Of a stretch of 7,828 nucleotides of DNA, positions 1-6,246 are shown piece by piece (position 1 is the first letter of the stretch; each line of letters begins with the position of its first letter). The notes below the pieces were generated by a model. The model searched no databases. It had not been told where the DNA came from and saw only the letters and a list, made by a program, of their open reading frames with translations. A program made the position numbers and the translations under genes. The stretch is from SCUN01 sp964343975 (GTDB taxonomy: Bacteria > Acidobacteriota > Vicinamibacteria > Vicinamibacterales > SCN-69-37), in the NCBI GenBank assembly GCA_964343975.1, contig CAYFLU010000153.1, positions 1 through 7,828 on the forward strand, given 5' to 3'.

Positions 1-1
1 C

Positions 2-1846
2 CTAGCGCGGCACCATTGCCGACGGCGGGCGCTGACCGGCGTGGCTGAAGATCGCCGCGCCGCACGCGCCGCCGATGATCCAAGCGACGGCCAACACGCC
101 GAGATGTCGAGCGGTCATGAGGGGCCTCCCGATCTGCCCCCAGTGCGTGAGCACGTCCGACCACGGCCGCAAAGTCGAAAATGGAATCGTCGGCGGATAC
201 GGCATCATCCACGCCGCCACGGCGCCGGCCGCGAACAGGAGGCCGGCCAGGGTTCCGGCGGCGGGCCCCAGCGCCGCAGCGCGCCAGCGCACAATCGCCA
301 GTGCGGCAACCAGTGCCGGCACGAGGGCCAGCAAACAGACGTCCCGTCGGGGATCGATCAGCAAAACGATCAACCCACCCGCGTAGCCTGACGCAAACAG
401 CGCCACGCGCGTGATATTGGGCAACGGCGTCTCGCCGCGCCGCTGTTGCCACCGCGTGGCGATCGCGACCGGAAGAGCCAGATGCAGCAGGCCGGTCAGG
501 AGCATGAGGCTGCGGGTCCCGGCCCAGTTCACGTCCGCGGTCGTCGACAACAGGACGGCGCAGCCGAGGCTCGCGCCCAGCAATCCCAGTTGGCGTCGCA
601 CGCGAGCGTCCGGCATCGTCGCCCACGATCGCTCGAGCGCACCCACTTCAAGTACCAGACCGGCGGCGAGCACGACCACCGCCATCGTCGAGAACGCAAG
701 CCCAGACCGCGACGTGACGACGGTCTGCACGGCGCGGCTCGCCCCTTCGAGCAGCAGCCACGCTACCGCCCACCACACGGCGGCGTCCGTGGCCAGGCGA
801 ACTTCGCGTCGACCGCGCGCCCATTGCCACAACAGCCACGTCACGATGCTGGCTCCAAGCACGGCATGCGGCGCGCGCGTCAGCGCGCCGAACTCGCCGC
901 TCGGGCGCAGCCACTGCATGAGTTCGATGGCGGACACGCCGACGACGACGATCACGATCGCCGCGATGCGTCCAGTTGGCGGCACGAGCCGCACGGTCTG
1001 TCGCCCCATCCACTCGGCCGCGTGCAGCGCGCCTGCGCCCGCGCGGCCACCGAGCCACATCCAGAGCAGGACGACGATCGCTGCGAAATCGCCGGCCATC
1101 GCCTGCGTCCAATCGACTGTGACCGGCAGCGCGCGATACGCCGCAAGCGCCATCGCGCCGCCGAACACGAACACGGCCGCAACGAACACACGCCGATAGC
1201 GCTGGCTCTCGCTCGCACGCGACGAAAACAGCGCCATCACCGTCCATCCGAGCACGGTCACCGTGAGGGCGACGACCAGTTGCGTCTCCGTCGACGTCCA
1301 GCCGAGCAGACGTCGCAGCCCCGAAGCGACGGCGGCCGCGTAGGCGAACGCCGCGGCCACGCCGGGCCAGATCACGGCAGCGCCGACCCGTGACGACCAC
1401 GCATGCAACGAGCGATGCACGGCCACGAGAACGACGAGGGTCGGTGCCACAACAATCGGCGTCCCGACCCACACGTTCAGCGAGAGGAGTTGGTAGAACG
1501 CGAGCCACGGCGCCACCGCCAGTAGGAGCCACGGCGACGGCTGCGCGGCGGCCGCGGCGAGGCTCGCAGACCACACGACCACGAAGAGCGACAGATGCGA
1601 GGCGGCGCGCAGCATCGCCTGCGCGCCAGGCGGCACCGCGGGAGCGAACGAGAGCGCAGCAAGCATCGCGGCGACACAGACCAGCAACACCGATGCGGTC
1701 TCGGCGAGACCGAGCCCGACCACGCGACGCAGGAACGCAGCCGCGCGCGCCACCGGCGCGACCTGCTCGCGCCAGAGAAAGTGTACGGCGCTATGAAACG
1801 GAAGCCACGCGCGAAACCGCGGCGGTGCTACCCGATCTTCTGACAC
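2..1846 (-). CDS. Polytopic integral membrane protein of unknown function (614 aa)
   Basis: I do not recognise this family. The protein is very hydrophobic, with about 16-18 candidate membrane helices spread over its length (for example near residues 41-67, 84-102, 106-122, 155-174, 190-207, 219-237, 252-268, 293-312, 356-375, 391-410, 448-465, 480-519, 525-547 and 581-600). The loops are short and Arg-rich, and I see no soluble catalytic domain. The stop is TAG at 2-4. I chose a GTG start at 1844-1846, which overlaps the end of the upstream metallopeptidase gene by 19 nt, as in translationally coupled genes. An ATG at 1964-1966 would add 40 Arg/Ala/Gly-rich residues that look like a shadow of the neighbouring gene, and a GTG at 1751-1753 would shorten it. 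No strong ribosome site marks any of these. Being last in a four-gene run with a cysteine-rich secreted precursor, it could be a transporter or immunity protein, but that is inference. Existence of the gene is much surer than its start. Confidence 0.8.
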   Translation of the reverse strand: MSEDRVAPPRFRAWLPFHSAVHFLWREQVAPVARAAAFLRRVVGLGLAETASVLLVCVAAMLAALSFAPAVPPGAQAMLRAASHLSLFVVVWSASLAAAAAQPSPWLLLAVAPWLAFYQLLSLNVWVGTPIVVAPTLVVLVAVHRSLHAWSSRVGAAVIWPGVAAAFAYAAAVASGLRRLLGWTSTETQLVVALTVTVLGWTVMALFSSRASESQRYRRVFVAAVFVFGGAMALAAYRALPVTVDWTQAMAGDFAAIVVLLWMWLGGRAGAGALHAAEWMGRQTVRLVPPTGRIAAIVIVVVGVSAIELMQWLRPSGEFGALTRAPHAVLGASIVTWLLWQWARGRREVRLATDAAVWWAVAWLLLEGASRAVQTVVTSRSGLAFSTMAVVVLAAGLVLEVGALERSWATMPDARVRRQLGLLGASLGCAVLLSTTADVNWAGTRSLMLLTGLLHLALPVAIATRWQQRRGETPLPNITRVALFASGYAGGLIVLLIDPRRDVCLLALVPALVAALAIVRWRAAALGPAAGTLAGLLFAAGAVAAWMMPYPPTIPFSTLRPWSDVLTHWGQIGRPLMTARHLGVLAVAWIIGGACGAAIFSHAGQRPPSAMVPR

Positions 1847-3150
1847 GTCGAGCTCGACGTTTGCATCACCGTTGGCGAAGGCATCGAGAACGGAATCAGT
1901 TCGGGCGTGGGAATGCCGGCCGGCCCCGCGTAATCCGCGCGAAGCACATTCCCCTGCACGCTCCATCGTCCCCAGGCATCCATCACTTGTCCATTGGCCG
2001 TTACGACGTGCACGCGGAAGGACGCGTCTGGATTCAGCCGCATCTCCTCTTGCCCGTTCATGCCATTGACGAGCACCTGGCAGGACCAGACTCCGGCCAG
2101 CGAGGTGGGCGACGCTCCGGCCGGGCGCGGCGTCGGAGGCGCCGGCGCGCCACCGCCGGCCGGCGCGGGTGTGTCCCCGCCCGCGCCTTGTGCCTTACGC
2201 GTGGCGGCGACGAGCGCCTTCGCGAACATGTCGACTTCGTGCTGAAAGAGGTCGTGGCAGAGCGTGATCGTCTTGTCCTGCGGCGACCACCAGGCATTCA
2301 CTTGATCGCAGCCCTGCGCCTTGACCGTGATGTCCTCGGGCAAGACGACCGACGACGAGAGGGCGTCGAACATGGGCTGGAAGATCTGTCCCTGTCGGTA
2401 GATGTTCTCGAACGCGCCCCACTCGGCCCTGCCGACCGGCCCGTAGGCCATCGTGAGCTTGTGCAATCCGCCCCGGCGCTGCTTCGCCGTCGGCTCGTGC
2501 GTCTTCAGCAGCTCGTTCCACGCGGCGTACTTTTCTTTGTACTCGCGCGCGCACTTCTCGAGTCGCGCCTGCGGCACACCATCGGCCACGGCGCGACCGA
2601 TGAATCGCAGGGGATCTGCGGCCGTCGCCACGCAGAGCACGCTGTAGAAGCGCCGTTCATCCGGCGGATGCTCGTCGTAGTACGGGAACTTCGCGCCACC
2701 GGCGGCAAATTCCTGCGCCGAGAACTTCCATGAGAGCGCGCCGGCATAGATGATGTCGGCGATGTTGCCCTTGTTGTCCTCAGGGGCACTCTTCAGCGCC
2801 TCCGTAAGCACGAACGACGCGAACTCATCGACCACGTCTTCCTGCGGGCCCGTGACCGGGAGCTTGAGTTCACTCACCAGCATGTGGCCGCTTTCATGGA
2901 AGAACGTGAAGATCATCGAACTGACCGCCATGCCGGTGGCCGCACGGGCGATCTCCGGCGGAACATTGGCGCCGCCGGTGATGGGTAGTGTCGGCAGCTC
3001 CGCTGGCGGCTTCGTCGACGGTGATGTGGATTTCTCCGCGAGCGTGTTCGACGTCGTACCTCCGTCGTTCGACGTGATCCGAGCCGTGATGCCCATGAGT
3101 ACGACGACGCCAATGGCCGCAAGAACGAGTTGCTTCCGAGTAACTTGCAT
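1828..3150 (-). CDS. DUF4344-type putative zinc metallopeptidase with C-terminal accessory domain
   Basis: A 440-residue protein. Residues 1-26 are a basic start followed by a hydrophobic stretch, so it is probably exported or anchored with its bulk outside the cytoplasm. The zinc motif HESGH (HExxH) is at 85-89. It is followed by the family-like blocks LPVTGPQEDVVDEF near 97-110 (acidic residues, possible third ligand), DEHPPDERRFY near 159-169, and CDQVNAWW through ITLCHDL near 281-301. These match the pattern I know for DUF4344 putative metallopeptidases. A Pro/Ala/Gly-rich linker (about 320-350) leads to a separate 90-residue, probably beta-rich domain whose two cysteines, C357 and C436, could pair. 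The start ATG at 3148-3150 is set by an ideal GGAGGT five bases upstream; an in-frame GTG at 3178-3180 has no such site. Its substrate is unknown. Lying two genes after a Cys-rich precursor, it might process that precursor (inference). Confidence 0.88.
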   Translation of the reverse strand: MQVTRKQLVLAAIGVVVLMGITARITSNDGGTTSNTLAEKSTSPSTKPPAELPTLPITGGANVPPEIARAATGMAVSSMIFTFFHESGHMLVSELKLPVTGPQEDVVDEFASFVLTEALKSAPEDNKGNIADIIYAGALSWKFSAQEFAAGGAKFPYYDEHPPDERRFYSVLCVATAADPLRFIGRAVADGVPQARLEKCAREYKEKYAAWNELLKTHEPTAKQRRGGLHKLTMAYGPVGRAEWGAFENIYRQGQIFQPMFDALSSSVVLPEDITVKAQGCDQVNAWWSPQDKTITLCHDLFQHEVDMFAKALVAATRKAQGAGGDTPAPAGGGAPAPPTPRPAGASPTSLAGVWSCQVLVNGMNGQEEMRLNPDASFRVHVVTANGQVMDAWGRWSVQGNVLRADYAGPAGIPTPELIPFSMPSPTVMQTSSSTCQKIG

Positions 3151-3155
3151 CCGGC

Positions 3156-3161
3156 ACCTCC
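3156..3161 (-). promoter_or_regulatory. Shine-Dalgarno site that sets the metallopeptidase start
   Basis: Read on the minus strand, this is GGAGGT, a full consensus ribosome site, five bases before the ATG at 3148-3150. It decides against the longer in-frame GTG start at 3178-3180. The site lets the metallopeptidase be translated independently of the upstream kinase gene. Confidence 0.85.
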
Positions 3162-3177
3162 GGGGAGTGAGGTGTAC

Positions 3178-3195
3178 CACGCGACTGCTCGCGTG
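3178..3195 (-). other. Intergenic hairpin between kinase and metallopeptidase genes
   Basis: On the minus strand CACGCGA, loop GCAG, TCGCGTG forms a perfect 7-bp stem with a 4-nt loop, extendable by one T-G pair. It sits in the 62-nt gap between the kinase stop (3213-3215) and the metallopeptidase start. No run of T follows on either strand, so it is not a canonical intrinsic terminator. A messenger-processing or stability element, or a weak attenuator between the two halves of the operon, is possible. A 7-bp GC-rich stem can also arise by chance. Confidence 0.45.
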
Positions 3196-3212
3196 AGTAT
3201 CGGGTGAAATCC

Positions 3213-5354
3213 CTAGTGGTCGGCGGCCGGAATGTAGATCCGGAAGGTCGTGCCGTGCCCGAGTTCGCTGTCGACCTCGACGGCGCCGCTCATCTCCTGC
3301 ACGACGCCGTAGACGATCGCCAGCCCGAGCCCCGTGCCGCGACCGACTTCCTTGGTCGTGAAGAACGGCTCGAACATCCGCGACTTGGTCACGAGGTCCA
3401 CACCGCTGCCGGTGTCGGCCACTTCGAGCAACGCGTAACGCCCGGGCGCCACATCGAGCGTGGCGCTCTGCGCGGGCGTGAGCGTGACGTCCTGCACGCG
3501 GATCGCGAGCCGTCCGCCCCCCGGCATGGCATCGCGCGCGTTCACCGACAGATTGATCACCACCTGCTCGAGCTGCGCGCGATCCGCCACGATCGGCGGC
3601 GTGGACGGATCGACGACGTCGACGATCTCGATGTGCTCGCCGAGCAGCCGCGCGAGCATCGGCACGAGCCCCACGACGACATCGGCGAGATGCAACCGCT
3701 CGGCGTGATACGCCTGCTGCCGGCTGAACTGCAGCAGTTGCTTGGTCAGCGCGGCCGCGCGTTCGCCGGCGCGACGGATCTCGCCGAGCGGGCCGCGATG
3801 CTCGTCGGCCAGTACCTCGTCGAGGTTTTGCGCGTAGCCGATGATCACCGTCAGCATGTTGTTGAAGTCGTGCGCCACGCCGGCCGCCAGACGGCCGATG
3901 GCTTCGAGCTTCTGTGATTGACGCAGCCGGTCTTCGAGCGCACGCCGCTGCGTGATGTCGCGCATCACGAGCACGAAGCCCACGCGGGGCCGGTTGCGTC
4001 CGCCGAGCGGGCGAATCACGAGGCTCGTGGTGAGCGTGGTGCCGTCGCGACGCCGCGCCGTCGTATCAGAACTCACCGGCTCGCCGATGCGCGCATGCTG
4101 CAGCTGATCCTCGAGCCACGGCGCATCGTCGGCGAAGAGTTCCGTGACGGAGCGGCCGACCGCGGCCGCGGTTTCGTGCTGGAACATCTGCGCCGCGCCC
4201 GTGTTCCAGCTCGTGACGACGCCCGCGTCGTCGATCGTGATCACGGCGTAGTCCTGCAGGCTCTCAAGGATGAGATCGAGGTGCGCGGCCGCGTCGCGCG
4301 CCTGACGCGCGCGCTCGTCAGCGAGCAACTGCCCTTGATCGAGTGCTTCGGCCGTGTAGCGGCAGAGCCGCTTCAGCAGGTCGCGGTCGTCCGTGGGAAA
4401 GAGTGACGGCCGGAACTGCAGGACGATGAGCGTGCCCCACGGGCGTGTGCCGACAATCGGCAGCGCGAGGAAGTGCTGGGCGCCCACGGCGAGCGCCTGC
4501 AGTTCTGGTTCGAGCTCGGTCACATCGCCCGTGATGGTGTCGGCGAGGCTGACGGCGCGTCCGGCGGCGGCGGACGCGGGCAGGTTGATGCCCCGCGCGC
4601 CCGGCACACTCGACGCGGCGACGTGCAGCGTGCCGTTGCCGATCAGCACGAGCGTGCCGGCGTTCGGCACACCGTGCGCCACGGCGTGGGCGAGATCGAT
4701 CGTGATCAACCGGCCGCGATCGTTCGGCGGATGTTCACTCGTGCGGCGGAGGAATTGATATTCGACGCTGCGGAGCAGCGCGCGGCGCAGGCGCCGGGGC
4801 GGCAAGAGACCGAAGTAGTAGCAGGCGGCCAGCGCGAAGCTCAGGTTCCGGTTCGACCCGAGATGGTCCAGAACAAATACGTAGCCATCGTCGGTGGCCG
4901 CCACGACCAGGAGCAGCAGAACGACGAGCACCAGCGCGGCTTCGACGGCCGCGAAGTTCAGGCGCCAGGCCGCGAGGCCACGATACCGCCGCGCGGTGGC
5001 CGCGAGCGTCACGGACGCGCCCATGATGGTGCTGCCGACGAAGAGAATCGCGACGACGCGGAAGGTGATCGGCCGTGGACTCGGCAGGGCAGCGGCCACC
5101 GCCGTCCCGACAATCGCTGCGGCCAGCAACCCGCGCGTCCACCACTCCGGCACGGGCCGGAAGTGGCGGATCACGCGGATCAGGAAGTACGGATGGGCCA
5201 GAAACGCCAGCAGGCTGATCGCCTGAATGGGTGCCAGCTCTCTTCCGATGCTCGACCCGACGAGCGAGATGACCACGACCAGCGCGAGCGACGCGAGGCT
5301 CAGCCAGGCGTCGGCGCGGTCCCAGTCACGAATAGCGCGTCGGGTCTCTGCCAT
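3213..5354 (-). CDS. Membrane-anchored GAF-PAS sensor histidine kinase
   Basis: A 713-residue sensor kinase predicted to autophosphorylate on a histidine and pass the phosphate to a response regulator. About six membrane helices fill residues 16-188 (near 16-34, 41-60, 72-90, 97-120, 133-153 and 171-186). A GAF-like domain follows at about 210-345, then a short helical linker and a PAS domain at about 363-475 ending in the typical VMRDITQRRALEDRL segment. The HisKA dimerisation region holds the H-box AGVAHDFNNML with phospho-acceptor H495. The ATPase domain shows the N-box NLSVNARDAM (601-610), G1 DTGSG (657-661), F-box FEPFFTTK (671-678) and G2 GRGTGLGLAIV (681-691), so catalysis looks intact. 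The chain ends straight after the ATPase domain, with no receiver. The start ATG at 5352-5354 lies only 3 nt after the stop of the cysteine-rich precursor gene, so the two are probably co-transcribed and coupled. The signal sensed is unknown. No response regulator is encoded in the window. Confidence 0.95.
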   Translation of the reverse strand: MAETRRAIRDWDRADAWLSLASLALVVVISLVGSSIGRELAPIQAISLLAFLAHPYFLIRVIRHFRPVPEWWTRGLLAAAIVGTAVAAALPSPRPITFRVVAILFVGSTIMGASVTLAATARRYRGLAAWRLNFAAVEAALVLVVLLLLVVAATDDGYVFVLDHLGSNRNLSFALAACYYFGLLPPRRLRRALLRSVEYQFLRRTSEHPPNDRGRLITIDLAHAVAHGVPNAGTLVLIGNGTLHVAASSVPGARGINLPASAAAGRAVSLADTITGDVTELEPELQALAVGAQHFLALPIVGTRPWGTLIVLQFRPSLFPTDDRDLLKRLCRYTAEALDQGQLLADERARQARDAAAHLDLILESLQDYAVITIDDAGVVTSWNTGAAQMFQHETAAAVGRSVTELFADDAPWLEDQLQHARIGEPVSSDTTARRRDGTTLTTSLVIRPLGGRNRPRVGFVLVMRDITQRRALEDRLRQSQKLEAIGRLAAGVAHDFNNMLTVIIGYAQNLDEVLADEHRGPLGEIRRAGERAAALTKQLLQFSRQQAYHAERLHLADVVVGLVPMLARLLGEHIEIVDVVDPSTPPIVADRAQLEQVVINLSVNARDAMPGGGRLAIRVQDVTLTPAQSATLDVAPGRYALLEVADTGSGVDLVTKSRMFEPFFTTKEVGRGTGLGLAIVYGVVQEMSGAVEVDSELGHGTTFRIYIPAADH

Positions 5355-5357
5355 CGG

Positions 5358-6050
5358 TTACTTACCGCCGGTGTTCACTTTCTGCATTTTGGGGAGCGGA
5401 GACTGGCACATCTTGTCGCATTCACCGGCCCAGATGCACCCGCAATTGTTGTTGGTCTCGCAATCCCCGTAGACGCAGGTCATGAGCAGCCCGCATTCGC
5501 AGATTCCCAGGCCCGAGCACGAGCACGGATAGGCGGCCTTGACGTTCACCGCCGACCGGATCCGTTCGGTGGCGTTGACCCACAGCGCGCCGGCCGTTCT
5601 CGACGGCGTGGCGAAGCTCGCGATCGTCCGGACCTTTTCCTTCTGCTTGGGATTGGTGAACAGCTGCGCGATGTCCGTGCAGACCTCGGGATGGGGCGCG
5701 TCCTTGGCGAACGACGCCGGCGTGACCATGTCCATGGCCTTCACGACGAAGGCGCGCTGGGCGGGCGTGAGGGTCTCGGTGTCGAGCACGATCTGGAACT
5801 GCTCACGCCACAGCCGGCTCTGCTCGGCCGGCGGCAGCGCCGAGAACAGCGCCTGACGATACGCGGCCGGATAGGCCGCCAGCGCTTCGAGCGACGCCGG
5901 CGCCGCATGCCGCGCCGCCCACGCCTCGGCTCGCTGCTTTTCCGTACGGTGATCAAGGTTCATCACCGTGACCACGGTGGCGGCCACCACCGCCACAGCC
6001 AGACCCACACGCACACCACGACTCGAAAGAAGAGAGAGAAGCTTCCGCAT
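5358..6050 (-). CDS. Cysteine-rich secreted precursor, fulvocin C-related bacteriocin-like protein
   Basis: A 230-residue protein in three parts. Residues 1-31 are a basic segment and a hydrophobic helix, a signal peptide or membrane anchor; no clear AxA cleavage site is seen. Residues about 35-170 are a Cys-poor (one Cys, C124), Ala-rich, probably helical region. Residues 174-230 are a tail with ten cysteines spaced CxC-x5-CxC-x5-C-x4-C-x5-CxC-x5-C-x3-C (C176, 178, 184, 186, 192, 197, 203, 205, 211, 215), beginning CSCS. This plan of leader, helical middle and Cys-rich C-terminus resembles proteins annotated as bacteriocin fulvocin C-related, named after the small Cys-rich bacteriocin of Myxococcus fulvus. 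That match is from memory of the pattern, not an alignment. The ATG at 6048-6050 is chosen for its GGAGGT four bases upstream; the next in-frame start upstream would add 21 residues without such a site. It is the first gene of the minus-strand run. It could instead be a metal-binding or structural envelope protein. Confidence 0.85.
   Translation of the reverse strand: MRKLLSLLSSRGVRVGLAVAVVAATVVTVMNLDHRTEKQRAEAWAARHAAPASLEALAAYPAAYRQALFSALPPAEQSRLWREQFQIVLDTETLTPAQRAFVVKAMDMVTPASFAKDAPHPEVCTDIAQLFTNPKQKEKVRTIASFATPSRTAGALWVNATERIRSAVNVKAAYPCSCSGLGICECGLLMTCVYGDCETNNNCGCIWAGECDKMCQSPLPKMQKVNTGGK
5406..5525 (-). other. Ten-cysteine C-terminal domain (candidate mature peptide core)
   Basis: Codons 176-215 of the precursor encode ten cysteines in 40 residues, while the remaining 190 residues carry only one. 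Three CxC pairs separated by five-residue spacers give the stretch a regular look. The segment also holds Gly, Asn, Tyr and Trp, as in small disulfide-rich folds. An even number of cysteines allows five disulfides. A likely release point would be just before the first CSC, near A173-Y174, but no protease site can be read directly. Confidence 0.6.
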
Positions 6051-6246
6051 CCTGACCTCCAATAGACGAACGACGAGACGATCGGTTGAAGAACTGCCGG
6101 GGGACCCGGACACAGGCTAGTACTCGGCGGGGGCGGGCGCAAGAACTCTTGGGGAGTTGGCGGTCGGCTACACGGTTACCGAACGCTCAGGGTCTATCTT
6201 TTGATGTATCCGCGGGAGACAATAGGCCCTCGCTCGCGCGTCAGCC
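6051..6246. promoter_or_regulatory. Divergent intergenic region with presumed promoters for both directions
   Basis: This 196-nt spacer separates the leftward precursor-kinase-peptidase run from the rightward RND permease gene, so promoters for both should lie here. I could not find a convincing -35/-10 pair on either strand. The only notably AT-rich patch is about 6193-6209. A small inverted repeat, CGGT-T-ACCG, lies at 6173-6181 and is too short to call an operator. No open frame of interest is present. Confidence 0.5.
6055..6060 (-). promoter_or_regulatory. Shine-Dalgarno site of the cysteine-rich precursor gene
   Basis: On the minus strand this reads GGAGGT, a consensus ribosome site four bases before the ATG at 6048-6050. 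It fixes the start of the 230-residue precursor rather than the longer in-frame alternative, and predicts efficient translation of the first gene of the run. Confidence 0.85.

Noticed and set aside
411..1393. Plus-strand open frames of 262 and 315 residues
   Set aside because: Both are antisense to the polytopic membrane protein, overlap each other in different frames and show no domain.
1390..2733. 447-residue open frame on the plus strand
   Set aside because: It is antisense to the membrane protein and the metallopeptidase, crosses their junction and is Arg-rich low-complexity; the minus-strand frames carry the motifs.
3178..3195. Rho-independent terminator after the kinase gene
   Set aside because: The stem is perfect but no T-run follows it in the direction of transcription, so I list it only as a hairpin.
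2750..3196. 148-residue plus-strand frame with Ser/Thr/Val-rich sequence
   Set aside because: It is antisense to the signal segment and HESGH region of the metallopeptidase, has no ribosome site and no recognisable features.
4473..6065. 530-residue open frame on the plus strand
   Set aside because: It runs antisense across both the histidine kinase and the cysteine-rich gene, ignores their boundary, and is Arg/Gly-rich with no recognisable motif.
6051..6246. Sigma-70 promoters for the divergent genes
   Set aside because: TTG-like and TA-rich hexamers occur (for example TATCTT at 6195-6200), but none pair at 16-18 nt spacing with a reasonable partner, so no specific promoter is claimed.
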